Assembly (NCBI GenBank): GCA_002077065.1
Contig: NAJO01000027.1
Coordinates: forward strand, 674,231-738,230
DNA length: 64,000 bases
Source of the DNA: Cryoendolithus antarcticus
Taxonomy: Eukaryota; Ascomycota; Dothideomycetes; Cladosporiales; Cladosporiaceae
Direction: 5' to 3'
Positions 1 to 8,343 of this stretch are shown here, in pieces; positions within the stretch are counted from its first letter, which is position 1, and every line of letters starts with the position of its first letter. The notes beneath the pieces are model-generated. The model saw only the letters and a program-made list of their open reading frames with translations, was not told the origin of the DNA and did not search any database. The translations under genes were made by a program, and so were the position numbers.

Positions 1-166
1 GGAAGCTGCTGTGGCGGAAGCTGAGAAGGGGGTCGAAGGAACCAAGAAGATGGAGGCGCAGCTTGGGCGGAGTGCGTATCTAGACGAGAGCACCACACAA
101 GGTGTTCCTGATCCGGGTGCATATGGGTTACTGGTATTGTTGAAAGCAATGAGTAGTGCCGCTTGA
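1..166 (+). CDS. Dihydroxyacetone kinase, C-terminal end of the DhaL domain (partial)
   Basis: The frame starting at base 2 stays open to a TGA at 164-166. It reads as the end of a DhaL (DAK2) domain, with KKMEAQLGRSAYL followed by GVPDPGAYGLLVLLKAM. The 'LGRxxY...DPGA' pattern is the conserved ADP/phosphate-binding end of ATP-dependent dihydroxyacetone kinases, which phosphorylate dihydroxyacetone or glyceraldehyde with ATP in the cytosol. Only about 54 residues lie in the window, so whether the full gene is a DhaK-DhaL fusion, as usual in fungi, cannot be seen. A second DhaK-type gene lies 4.5 kb downstream, which makes a local C3/C4 sugar theme plausible. The family call is secure; substrate is not. 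Confidence 0.8.
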   Translation, partial: EAAVAEAEKGVEGTKKMEAQLGRSAYLDESTTQGVPDPGAYGLLVLLKAMSSAA

Positions 167-511
167 GAGATCAGTCACTGCTTGCAGGGAATTGCAGTGT
201 TGGGGTGGAGAAGTTTGACCGAGGTGCTGCATATGCTACTGGCGTTGACGCGCTGTATTCGGTCGAAATTGTACTGGTAGTGAAGTTACTCCGGATGCTG
301 TACTGTTGATGTCATGTCAAGCCTCCAAGTCAGCGACTGAGAGCGAATGCGTGCTATCGCTGCTCTTCAAAGCCCAGGTCTCCTAGACATGGCCACGGTA
401 GATGCAGCCACCGTCGCGTGTGTCAGTGCCTGCGGCACTACACAGCTGTGGGACCCTCACAGTTCTGCATTGTCGATCACGAGTCCTCTCGTTGAATGTT
501 CGCCAGCTTCA
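167..511. other. Intergenic, convergent 3' regions
   Basis: This lies between the end of the dihydroxyacetone kinase and the 3' end of the F-box-like gene on the other strand. Only short overlapping frames without recognisable content are present. I see no RNA gene or repeat. Confidence 0.5.
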
Positions 512-1480
512 TCAGGTGATCAATCTCGGCATCGACAAAGCTGAACGCACAATTTCGGAGCATCTGGAATCGCCAGACGACACAAAGCGGTATCTTTGAC
601 CCTGCTGCTTCCACTCGACATCGAGCTGATCAATGCCGCGTAGCTCGAGAAGAGCTTGTACCCCGTTCGTGATCCACAATGGTGCCCAATCGCCAATAAG
701 TCTTGGCCGGTCAAACCTCAACGTGAGCATAGACAACTTCTCGCAAGAGGCCAGCAAAGCGAAAGAGATTGCGTCGCATCGTTGACCACATGCTACATCG
801 ACAGAGCACAATAGCTGGCGTCCTGAGTGTCCGATCTGTCTGAGGAAAAGGTATAGGTCTCGTGAGGAGGTAAAAGCATAGGTCACGTTGCGGAAGAGTA
901 GATCAAGAGCCTCCGCATGGATGGCTTTGCAAGTCGAGAGCAATCTTGACAGCGTGAGATCGCGATGTCCAGGTCGATGAAGACCACGCTCGGTGATCAT
1001 GCGGTTCGAGTCGCGGTTGAGCTGGACCATCTTCGTAACGGGACTTGCTGGAGGGATGATGTATGAGTATATCTGTAGCCGCAATTCTGCTGGAAGGGTG
1101 AAGAGACCGCTGGATTGAGGTGTGTCTGACGCAGGCGGAGCTGCCTTTCGCTCCCATCGATCCCGAACTTTCGCGAAGTCGTAGCGACCAATGTCTGGCT
1201 TGAGGGATTCGAACGGGAATCGCAGCTGTAGGTGAGTGCACTTCGGGTGATGTAATGAGAGTCTTCCATTCGTGAGATCGACCATTGGCCCTTCCAAGAT
1301 AGCGACGCTGGTCGCTTTCGGCACAAATCTGCTGCACTCGATGCATCGGGAACCGTCTTCGAGGCTTTCGAGTGGCGGTCTGTCGCAGGTGTGGCCCATT
1401 GATGCCAACTGGCGGCTTGAGGTGATGTTGGAGTTCCAGTGCGGGAGAAACGTCTCGAGGCGGGTGGCGTAGGTGGACAT
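512..1480 (-). CDS. F-box/2EXR-like hypothetical protein
   Basis: Single exon, 322 aa, starting at a true ATG (1478-1480). Around residues 126-145 the protein carries LFTLPAELRLQIYSYII, the typical fungal F-box-like/2EXR opening, and later LLSTCKAIHAEALDLLF, the second helix usually seen in these proteins. Such proteins are very numerous in Dothideomycetes and are presumed substrate adaptors for SCF ubiquitin ligases or simply protein-binding modules. Two CxxC pairs near the N terminus (CDRPP..C.EC) could bind metal, but this is weak. Nothing in the neighbourhood indicates a partner. Family-level call only. Confidence 0.65.
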   Translation of the reverse strand: MSTYATRLETFLPHWNSNITSSRQLASMGHTCDRPPLESLEDGSRCIECSRFVPKATSVAILEGPMVDLTNGRLSLHHPKCTHLQLRFPFESLKPDIGRYDFAKVRDRWERKAAPPASDTPQSSGLFTLPAELRLQIYSYIIPPASPVTKMVQLNRDSNRMITERGLHRPGHRDLTLSRLLSTCKAIHAEALDLLFRNVTYAFTSSRDLYLFLRQIGHSGRQLLCSVDVACGQRCDAISFALLASCEKLSMLTLRFDRPRLIGDWAPLWITNGVQALLELRGIDQLDVEWKQQGQRYRFVSSGDSRCSEIVRSALSMPRLIT

Positions 1481-2411
1481 GGTGGTATAGTGAGAGTCGT
1501 GAGGGTACTTGAAGGCTTGCTCGTGCCGGTGTTTGGTGGCAGTGTTACTGCGCCTACCGTAGATGTCTTTATGATGGTATCTTGATGCCTATGAGATCGC
1601 GCAAGCCGCGACTCGGGCAATTGGGTTGAAGCAGGCAATGCGTGTGGTGGCACTGCTGATACCTTTGCAGCCTGATGATCCAGTCAGCTGTCTACATCAG
1701 CATCACAGCGAGTTGCCCATGTGCCTTTCGTCGAGCATGTCTTGATGTGTGCTGGTGATGAGTTGTGGTAGTGTTCCATAGCAGCAGAGTTCGATGTCTG
1801 GAGAGGAGTGGAGTGGAGCGCGGGTGCGTCCGACACGACCTCACGTCTTGGCAGTTGGCCCTATGGAGAAGGTACACGACAGATATACAGTGGCCGCCTC
1901 CGCGGCGATACATGCAGAGCCAATCGCTTGACGCGGTAAGTGAGTTTCGTCTTCGGTGTCGTGATTCGCGCGTGGAAGTCAGAATTCGGTTTCTGTGCGG
2001 ATGTCAAAGTTTCACGTGCTCTTTCCGCTTTCGGTCAGCAAGAATCTTTTCTTTGGGTCCATGACCAATGGTCTCTTTCTATGTCTTCGATGAAAGAGCT
2101 ATCGCAGGAGAGATGTGGAGATGCTGTGCGAGGCTGTTAGCGGCGGCCCGCGCTGCGGATCCGGGTTCTGGCATGGTGTGCAAGGAATTTCCCTCAGAGC
2201 GCCCCTCCACGACCCCGCGGCCATTTGGAAAGCTGCAAAGCATGCAAGGGTCAGCAGAATACGTATCGAAGGCTTCTGATACGTTGTGCTGCGCTGTGTG
2301 TCATCTGTGGAGACTGGCAACGCCCACAGACCTCCAAACCCTCCCGTAGGGTCCCCTTGTCCATTCTCGACTTATTACATGTACGACTATGACGTCGCTG
2401 GGCTCAACAAT
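1481..2411. other. Intergenic, promoter side of the F-box-like gene and tRNA 5' flank
   Basis: About 930 bases with only short frames on both strands, none resembling a known protein. The right part is the 5' flank of the tRNA gene. No clear motif beyond that. Confidence 0.4.
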
Positions 2412-2566
2412 GGCCCAGTGGTCTAGTGGTATGATTTTCGCTTCGGAGATTCTCCAGGAGCTCTGCTCCCAAGATTGCGAGAGGCCCCGGGTTCAAAGTC
2501 AGTACATACCGAGAATCCCTCCACCCTCATCCTTCACTAACGACTCGCTTAGTCCCGGCTGGGCCC
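2412..2566 (+). tRNA. tRNA-Pro(CGG) gene with two insertions (anticodon-loop intron and a T-loop insert)
   Basis: The acceptor stem GGCCCAG (2412-2418) pairs perfectly with CTGGGCC (2559-2565), leaving discriminator C2566. The D-arm (GGTCTAGTGGTATGAT) is the usual proline form. The anticodon stem TTCGC (2437-2441) pairs with GCGAG (2477-2481) around TTCGGA, giving anticodon CGG at 2444-2446. A 28-nt intron (2448-2475) sits at the canonical 37/38 position. The T-stem CCGGG (2487-2491) pairs with CCCGG (2554-2558), but the T-loop TTCAAA-T is interrupted after its sixth base by 55 nt (2498-2552). That insert begins GTCAGT, contains CACTAACG and ends TTAG, like the spliceosomal introns of this genome. 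A TTTT run follows near 2580. Position 37 is A rather than the usual G of proline tRNAs. It could be a functional gene with an extra intron, or a disrupted pseudogene. Confidence 0.8.
2498..2552 (+). other. 55-nt spliceosomal-intron-like insert inside the tRNA T-loop
   Basis: The insert lies between T-loop positions 59 and 60. It starts GTCAGT, the same donor as the intron of the Zn2Cys6 gene at 12.3 kb. It has a CTAAC branch-type motif about 14 bases before the end and ends TTAG. Its length matches the 48-69 nt introns of most genes here. Removing it restores a perfect T-arm and acceptor stem. Fungal tRNA introns known to me sit only at 37/38, so the position is anomalous. Confidence 0.65.
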
Positions 2567-3955
2567 GTCCACACGTTGTTCTTTTGCGCTTCCTGTGCCT
2601 CCTGAGTGTGGTCTAAACCTTTGCGCAATCGTTGGCCAGATGGGGCATCCATGTGTGCAGCCATCGGAGTTCCCACGGTTGAGTGCACCTTCATTTTGGC
2701 TGCTCCACTTCCCCTACGATCCTTTGAGCAGTGGCGAGCAGTGAACATGAGTCTGCTTCAATGTTTCACAGGCGTTACAGCGCAGGCTACAGCTTGTACG
2801 AATATCAGCTTAGGGCGCGGGGAATCCCACAAAGCCGACACGGAAGGGTCGGAAGCCCATTGAACGAGGAATGTCACCGCTCCATGATCAACATGCTGCC
2901 GCATGAGGCACGCAAGCGCACTTCGAACAAGGCGACTTGGCTCGAGCGCTCCCCGATCTTCAACGGACTTCCAGCCTGGAGTATCCTATGTCACCCTGGG
3001 ATGCCTGACCATTCGTTCACCCCAGTTTTCGGCAGCGAGCGAATTCAGTTGCTATCTGCATAATCTTATAGAACACGGCAGTCGTTGGCGGCATCACTGG
3101 ACTACAAATGCTCTGCAGGTCGGTAGCATCTGTTGCTGCTGGCGCTGCTGGCAGCAGCCGCTGGCCACGATATTACAGTCAGTGTCCGAAGAGTAACACT
3201 CTCCGGCCGGCAACGTCAGCTCGCTGTCGACATTATCAGGACGGTGCTACGTAGACAAGCTACCACTCGGCTCACCAACATCCAGAAAGTCATGCCATCT
3301 CTAGTTCTGCGTCCTGAGAGTCCAGGGGATACACACTCGAACCTGGGCCCTCTCGCAACCTTGGAAGCAGAGGTCCTAGGATCTGGGCATTACCAGTAAC
3401 GGCAGAACATAGATATTCATATTTTGTGGGAGCACTGACATGGTATGTCCTGACAGCGCCAATACATACTTTGCACACCGGGATACTGCTCGCTCACAAG
3501 CATGATACCCCGAGCAGATAGTCTGTTGTACCAATGAGTCGTCATAATGGGGGCTGCGATACTGAGAGTGTGTGCTCTGACCCCCGACGTTACCGTCAAG
3601 CTCCCATCCCTCACGACACCACGGTCTAATCCAAATGCTCCTATATTTGTCGTCTCTACGCCGACTGCCATGGTACGGAGGGCTGTTATGACACAAGGCA
3701 TCACTATACGCAGGGCGAAGCCATATTCACGCTACACTCACGTCAGTGACTGCTTCTTTACAGTCATTATGTATTATGCTCCTAACGAAAGGTAGGGAGT
3801 CGCAGCTTCGGACAGCTGTGACCCCAACAATAGATGGATCGCACCTTCCTCATGCCTCGAGCAAATCAAGTTGTTGGTAATGCCCGCCACTTTCAACACA
3901 ACTTACACTACTGTACTACATCCTGCTCCCCAGACAAGGCCATGATCCCGAAGCC
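2567..3955. other. Intergenic, no supported gene
   Basis: About 1.4 kb holding only short overlapping frames with no family resemblance, codon pattern or repeat that I can recognise. The start contains the T-run likely to end the tRNA transcript. Confidence 0.4.
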
Positions 3956-4517
3956 ATGGATCAAGCAACCACTGCCCATATTATAAGTATGGAGGAAGAC
4001 ACGATATACAGGCGACAGTTCCTTACCGCAGCCGCTCTCATGGATGCGTACAAGTGCCACGAATGCCTTATGAACGCTCGCGCCAACCTCGTTGATCCGT
4101 TTTTGCCCCTATCCTGGCAGTCGAAGAACATGCCTCTGGTTGCAGCTTCTCACGACGAGTGGTATCCTACGGAGCGTGAGCGCAATTGCATAGAGAAGCT
4201 GAACGTCGCCACCGAGCGGCTCATTGATCCGGAAGTAACATCCCGGCGACTGGGCGTCGCTTCTCAGTATACTCACGGATCTTGAAGAGGTTCGACGGCA
4301 GCAGATCGAGCAGGCGCCTGAGGAGATAGATCCGTATTACTGTCTCCATAGCGAAGTTAAGCCCGACGAAGAAAAAGACGAAGACGTGGAGCGCGACGGT
4401 AGCGAGGGAGGCAACGCTGACGGCAATGTGATGAGCGAGGATGTAGAGCTGGAGCAAGAGGAAACGGATTCGCTCAAGGAAAGGGTGACTGCACTCCCTC
4501 GCAGATTCTCGGAGTGA
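3956..4517 (+). pseudogene. Frameshifted copy of a lineage-specific orphan family (paralog of the gene at 6659-7279)
   Basis: Translation from ATG 3956 gives a segment aligning with the intact paralog: shared features are KNM.LVAA..D.WYP.ER and TERL.DP. The first frame stops at 4283-4285, but homology continues in the +1 frame, where DWASLLSILTDLEE matches the paralog's DRAAMADIRVGLDE. That frame then runs on through an acidic tail to a stop at 4515-4517. The switch lies near 4240-4255, with no obvious intron signals, so I read it as a frameshifted relic; a very small unusual intron is the alternative. The family consists of short Dothideomycete proteins of unknown function. Orientation is opposite to the paralog. 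Confidence 0.6.
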
Positions 4518-4628
4518 TCGGTGGTCTCCATTTTTCGGTGGCTGGGCAAACACAGAATTAAACAGCCAAAGGCAAGTCTACATTGTCCCAAGAGCATTTT
4601 CCGTCTGGCCGAGCTACGAATCAGAAGA

Positions 4629-5804
4629 TCACTGCCGCCACGCCACTACGTCTACTCGCGAGTCCCACAGATCCAGTGCCTCCTTCCTCGTATTCGCCTC
4701 ACCACTATCAGGTGGTAGCCTCCACACTGTGATTCCGACACCACTCATCTTCAAGCTCGTTACCAAAGGACCCAGCGTCAGCCGACTGACCTTAAAACCA
4801 CGCTTCTCCAGATCCGCCACGGCCAGCTCTGCAAACCTCGCAAGCACCTCATCGCTTGTACTGCCCAGCGAGTTGAGCAGAAGGACGACCTCGTTGTCCT
4901 CCTTGGGATTTGTAGATGCAGAGAACGGGATGAAGGCTCGATCCTTGTCAGAGATGTCGAGGAGCAAATCTAGCATTTGCGATGTCAGAGCCTCGGGCGA
5001 CGGAACAGGCGAGATCTGCCGAAGACCCGGTTCGCCGTGTGCGCCCATGCCCAGCTCTATCGTGGCTGGCGGGAGAACTTGCAGGTCTGTGAGAGTAGCA
5101 TTGGGCAGAGCGACGCTGTGGCCGAGTCAGCATTGCACCTGGGACGTCAACGTATCAGGGGATTTGTACCGATCAAACGCAACACCAATCGTCCCCACAT
5201 TCGCCGCCACATACTCCATCACCTCGCTCACCCTCTCCAGCCCCTCCCCTCGCTCAGCCAATGCACACGCAGACTTCAGCGCCACCAAATGCCCACTCAA
5301 CCCTCTCCGCCCAACCTTTCCGCCCTTCTTTCTCCCCACTGCCACATCATCTCCCACGGGGGTAAAGTGGACATTATATCCCGCGGCCTGCGCCCTCGTA
5401 ATGGCAAGCCCAGCATTCAATATATCCCCCGTGTAGTTCCCACACACCACCAGCGTTCCCTTACTCTGCTTCCCGCCCTTCGGCTGACATAGCTTGATCG
5501 CCTCGAAGATCTGGGCTGCCGTTGGCGAAGCGAAGATGTTTCCTGAAACGTAGGCGGAAAGGTAGTTGTGGCCTACGAAGCCGCCGAACATGGGCTCGTG
5601 GCCACCGCCGGCGAAGCCGATTGTCGTTACATGATCGGCGCTGAAAGCTTCGAGGTCGTTGCGATAGATTGTTTTATAGGCGGCGTTGTAGGAGAGGTCG
5701 GGTTTCAGGTAGGTCAAGCCAGTAAGGGCTTCATTGATGGCGTCGCTCGGGTTGTTGATGAAGTGAAAGGTCTCTTTCGCCGTGGTCTGGGTGGCAGTGG
5801 ACAT
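4629..5804 (-). CDS. DhaK-domain dihydroxyacetone/erythrulose kinase-like protein lacking DhaL
   Basis: Two exons: 5170-5804 and 4629-5115, joined across a 54-nt intron (GTACAA...CTGAC...ACAG). The 373-aa product reads GVAFDR|VALPNA at the join. The start is ATG 5802-5804; the longer open frame upstream begins at TTG. It is a DAK1/DhaK domain: GFAGGGHEP in the Gly-rich segment and GMGAHGEPG near residue 245, whose His is the one that covalently binds dihydroxyacetone in the family. There is no DhaL ATP-binding half, which fungal Dak proteins normally carry fused, so it may act with another DhaL, be a non-kinase, or use a different C3/C4 ketose. Neighbouring RhaM-like and threonate-dehydrogenase-like genes support sugar or sugar-acid catabolism. 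Confidence 0.8.
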
Positions 5805-6658
5805 AGGGGCGACGATACAAAAGGAAAAGGAGGCAGTTTGGAACAAGCAGTGGAAGATTGAGGTTTAGTCGGGACAGATGAGAGGCAGAGGAAGACCGGA
5901 AAGCTTCGTGCAGTGCATAAGCGAACGTGAATACTCGCGTAATACTTACCGGTTCATTGACTATAGCTGACCGTCCGTGTCCGTCGACGTACTACGAGGT
6001 CTACTGCGAAAGCTCTGCGGGGTTGAGTGATGTAGCTGATCGGGAAGGGAACTGGTGGGCAGGTCGAGTGGATTGGTGCCGGATTGCCCAAATAGTAATC
6101 CCGAGGTCAAGGACGACGGTTGCGAGGAGCTGCCACATTGGTAGGTTGCACCAATGTCAAGAGTCCACTAGAATTGATAGCTTTCGTAGACGCGGTAGCT
6201 CATCTGCTGAAAGCCCGGATGACAAGTTGGCATGCTCTTCACGCGTGCCATATCTTGCTAAATTGGCAGCACTAGGAGTACTGGGATAGTATGAGAGAAG
6301 GGAATGAGCCTGTATCAGACTGCTTTTGACTATGATACAGATGCGTAGTCTCATGGCAGTCACACATCGCGACCCATTTGAAACCGCCAACGAAATCTGT
6401 CCCGCTGTGCCCCAGTCGGAAACAGCCCTTCGAGTATTGTCCATGTCTCTCCGCGAGCACGGACGAGGACCCCCAGCTGGGCGATTGAGTAAGGTGCCAA
6501 CTCGCTATCGGTTCAGAAGATAGTGGAATGACAGACTTCGCTCCCATCGCTGGACGCTAATTATGGCCAAAATTAATCACGGGTGATAGACCAGAGAATG
6601 CGGCGGCTTGACCGAGTATGCCATTTCGCTGCGATTGAGAAAGATCCCGTCCATCAGC
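5805..6658. other. Intergenic, upstream of the DhaK gene
   Basis: About 850 bases containing the promoter of the DhaK gene and the 3' flank of the orphan gene. Only short frames on both strands, none with recognisable content. Confidence 0.4.
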
Positions 6659-7279
6659 TTATTGGAGGCGATATGGTAGATCGGGTCCTGACGCCACGGG
6701 AGACGTGCCTTGGACGACAGACTGGACAGCACCGACCTCGGCTGGGGATCCCATGGTCGCAAGAGCATCGTCAAGAGTTGCAGACGGGGCGGGCTGCGAG
6801 TCTGCGAGAGTAGCCTGAGCATAAGGCAGTACAGTGGCATCTGCTTCAACACAGTCCGCAGACACCGAATCATAACCCTCAGCATTATCCCCATCCTCGT
6901 CCACCTCGTCGCCACTGCCATCTCGAATGCGGTCTTGATCCACTGGATCAGGCGCTTGGGATTTCAAGATCGCTTGCAGCTCGTCCAATCCCACTCGAAT
7001 GTCCGCCATTGCCGCTCGATCTTCGTCATCATCCGGGTCGCAGAGTCGTTCGGTGTGCTTCCACCATCCCTCAATCTCAAGACGCATACGTTCAGCCGGG
7101 TACCAATCGTCCAATGCTGCGGCGACGAGTAGCATATTCTTCATTCGCCAATATCGAGGGATGTAAATATCGGCGAGGTTTTCTTGTGCGGCCGCAATGC
7201 CTTCTTCCCATTGATCTGCTTTGATCAAGGCCACGGCAGCCGTGTACTCCTTCTTGAAGCGTGAGAGATCGGCTGCCAT
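6659..7279 (-). CDS. Orphan Dothideomycete protein (intact paralog of 3956-4517)
   Basis: The open frame extends to 7450 but begins there with GTG; the first ATG is 7277-7279, giving 206 aa (MAADLSRFKKEY...). The N-terminal half is helical with an RxKNMLLVAAALDDWYPAER core. It is followed by an acidic, low-complexity tail (DEVDEDGDNAE) and a hydrophilic C terminus. Residues encoded upstream of the ATG (QIVQPLQILQDSVHE) look coding, so an additional 5' exon is possible. It resembles short acidic-tailed proteins I associate with this fungal class, but no function is known to me. A degraded copy lies in inverted orientation 2.7 kb away, on the other side of the DhaK gene. Confidence 0.55.
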   Translation of the reverse strand: MAADLSRFKKEYTAAVALIKADQWEEGIAAAQENLADIYIPRYWRMKNMLLVAAALDDWYPAERMRLEIEGWWKHTERLCDPDDDEDRAAMADIRVGLDELQAILKSQAPDPVDQDRIRDGSGDEVDEDGDNAEGYDSVSADCVEADATVLPYAQATLADSQPAPSATLDDALATMGSPAEVGAVQSVVQGTSPVASGPDLPYRLQ

Positions 7280-7446
7280 TGCTGATGCTGCGGTTTCGTG
7301 GACGGAGTCTTGTAAGATTTGGAGTGGTTGGACTATCTGCAGGATTTCGCGATGAGAGGTATAGCTGAGTTTCTCGCCGTTCCCGCAGAGGCAGGTGCGA
7401 TGCAAGTAGAGGCTCAAACCAAAATCTACAGCACATCCAATCCAGC

Positions 7447-7803
7447 TCACTCAATCCACATCAACTCCTCCAGCCCCCTCCACCACCCCTTCGCATCCAC
7501 ACTCCCAGTGCTACCCTCCACGAACGTCTTCTGCATCGCATCGGTCTCCTTCCACCACCTCCGCACCTCCTCGTTGGCCTGCATCTTCTCCATATCCGCC
7601 TCCCAGTCGCTGCCGGTGTACTTCATGACTGCGAACAGCATCATGGTCGGCTCATCGAGGAAGATACTGTAGTCTACGATATTGCAGTCCTTGATTTGCT
7701 TGAGCACTGCAGGCCAGATGGCTGCGTGGAGAGCTTTGTAGGCCTCGAGAGAGGAGCGGCGGAGACGGATCGTCTGGGCGATGCGGCGAGGTGGGTTGGC
7801 CAT
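7447..7803 (-). CDS. L-rhamnose mutarotase-like protein
   Basis: Single exon, 118 aa, close to the length of bacterial RhaM (about 104). It begins with an ATG at 7801-7803 and reads RIAQTIRLRRSSLEAYKALHAAIWPAVL, then NIVDYSIFLDE and TGSDWEADMEKM. This is the DUF718/RhaM fold: a small dimeric ferredoxin-like barrel that interconverts alpha and beta anomers of L-rhamnose. The conserved Tyr and His of the first helix (YKALH) are present. In fungi such proteins are often unassigned and may act on other sugars. It is transcribed away from the dehydrogenase gene across a shared 540-base interval, suggesting joint control. Family call strong; substrate inferred. Confidence 0.88.
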   Translation of the reverse strand: MANPPRRIAQTIRLRRSSLEAYKALHAAIWPAVLKQIKDCNIVDYSIFLDEPTMMLFAVMKYTGSDWEADMEKMQANEEVRRWWKETDAMQKTFVEGSTGSVDAKGWWRGLEELMWIE

Positions 7804-8343
7804 GGCGAATACCTACTAATGCCCGTGGGTGTGGTAGAGCTCAAAATCACCAAGACCTTGTCAGCGAAATACACGCCCTCATCGGCTGCTCGGATCATCA
7901 ATGCCCCGAACGCGCTCTCGTACTGTCGGCACTCCATCCGTTTAACCTCCTGTACGCATCAACATCATCAACCCATTGGATGTCACGAGTAAGTATATGA
8001 TGGTATGCGGCCATCGATCTCACCTCATCATACTATGCGCCTGGTTTGTTGAGCAGAGTGTGCAGCAAGATCCCCCAACCTCACTCGAACGCATTCGCCG
8101 CACTTACGTTCATCCGATTGCTTGTTCCACTGGCAACTCTGGCGGTAAATCTGCTCGGGTGAAGTGGACGTCACTTCTCGGGATATGAAGATATAGGTGG
8201 CATGTGAAGGCTCAATCTGATCGATGGATGCTTCACCACTCTCATCATTAATCGAAATTCTCACTACATTCTCCTTCATCGACGTGCCATCACTGTCTCA
8301 TGATCTAGCGAGCAACTTCATTCCCCACTACCTCACTCACAGC
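7804..8343. promoter_or_regulatory. Divergent promoter region between the RhaM-like and dehydrogenase genes
   Basis: This 540-base interval separates two head-to-head genes of probable sugar metabolism. An ATG at 8224 is in frame with the dehydrogenase and would add 40 residues. I see no defined binding site; co-regulation is an inference from the arrangement. Confidence 0.4.

Noticed and set aside
2412..2566. Two separate overlapping tRNA genes or a permuted tRNA
   Set aside because: Only one acceptor-stem pair and one T-stem pair exist, and the 5' half precedes the 3' half; two insertions in one gene explain everything.
4729..5436. 235-codon plus-strand frame over the DhaK gene
   Set aside because: The minus-strand DhaK model has conserved motifs and a well-formed intron; the plus-strand frame has none.
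5805..5846. Fourteen-residue N-terminal extension of the DhaK protein
   Set aside because: It would start at TTG; the ATG at 5802-5804 is the natural start.
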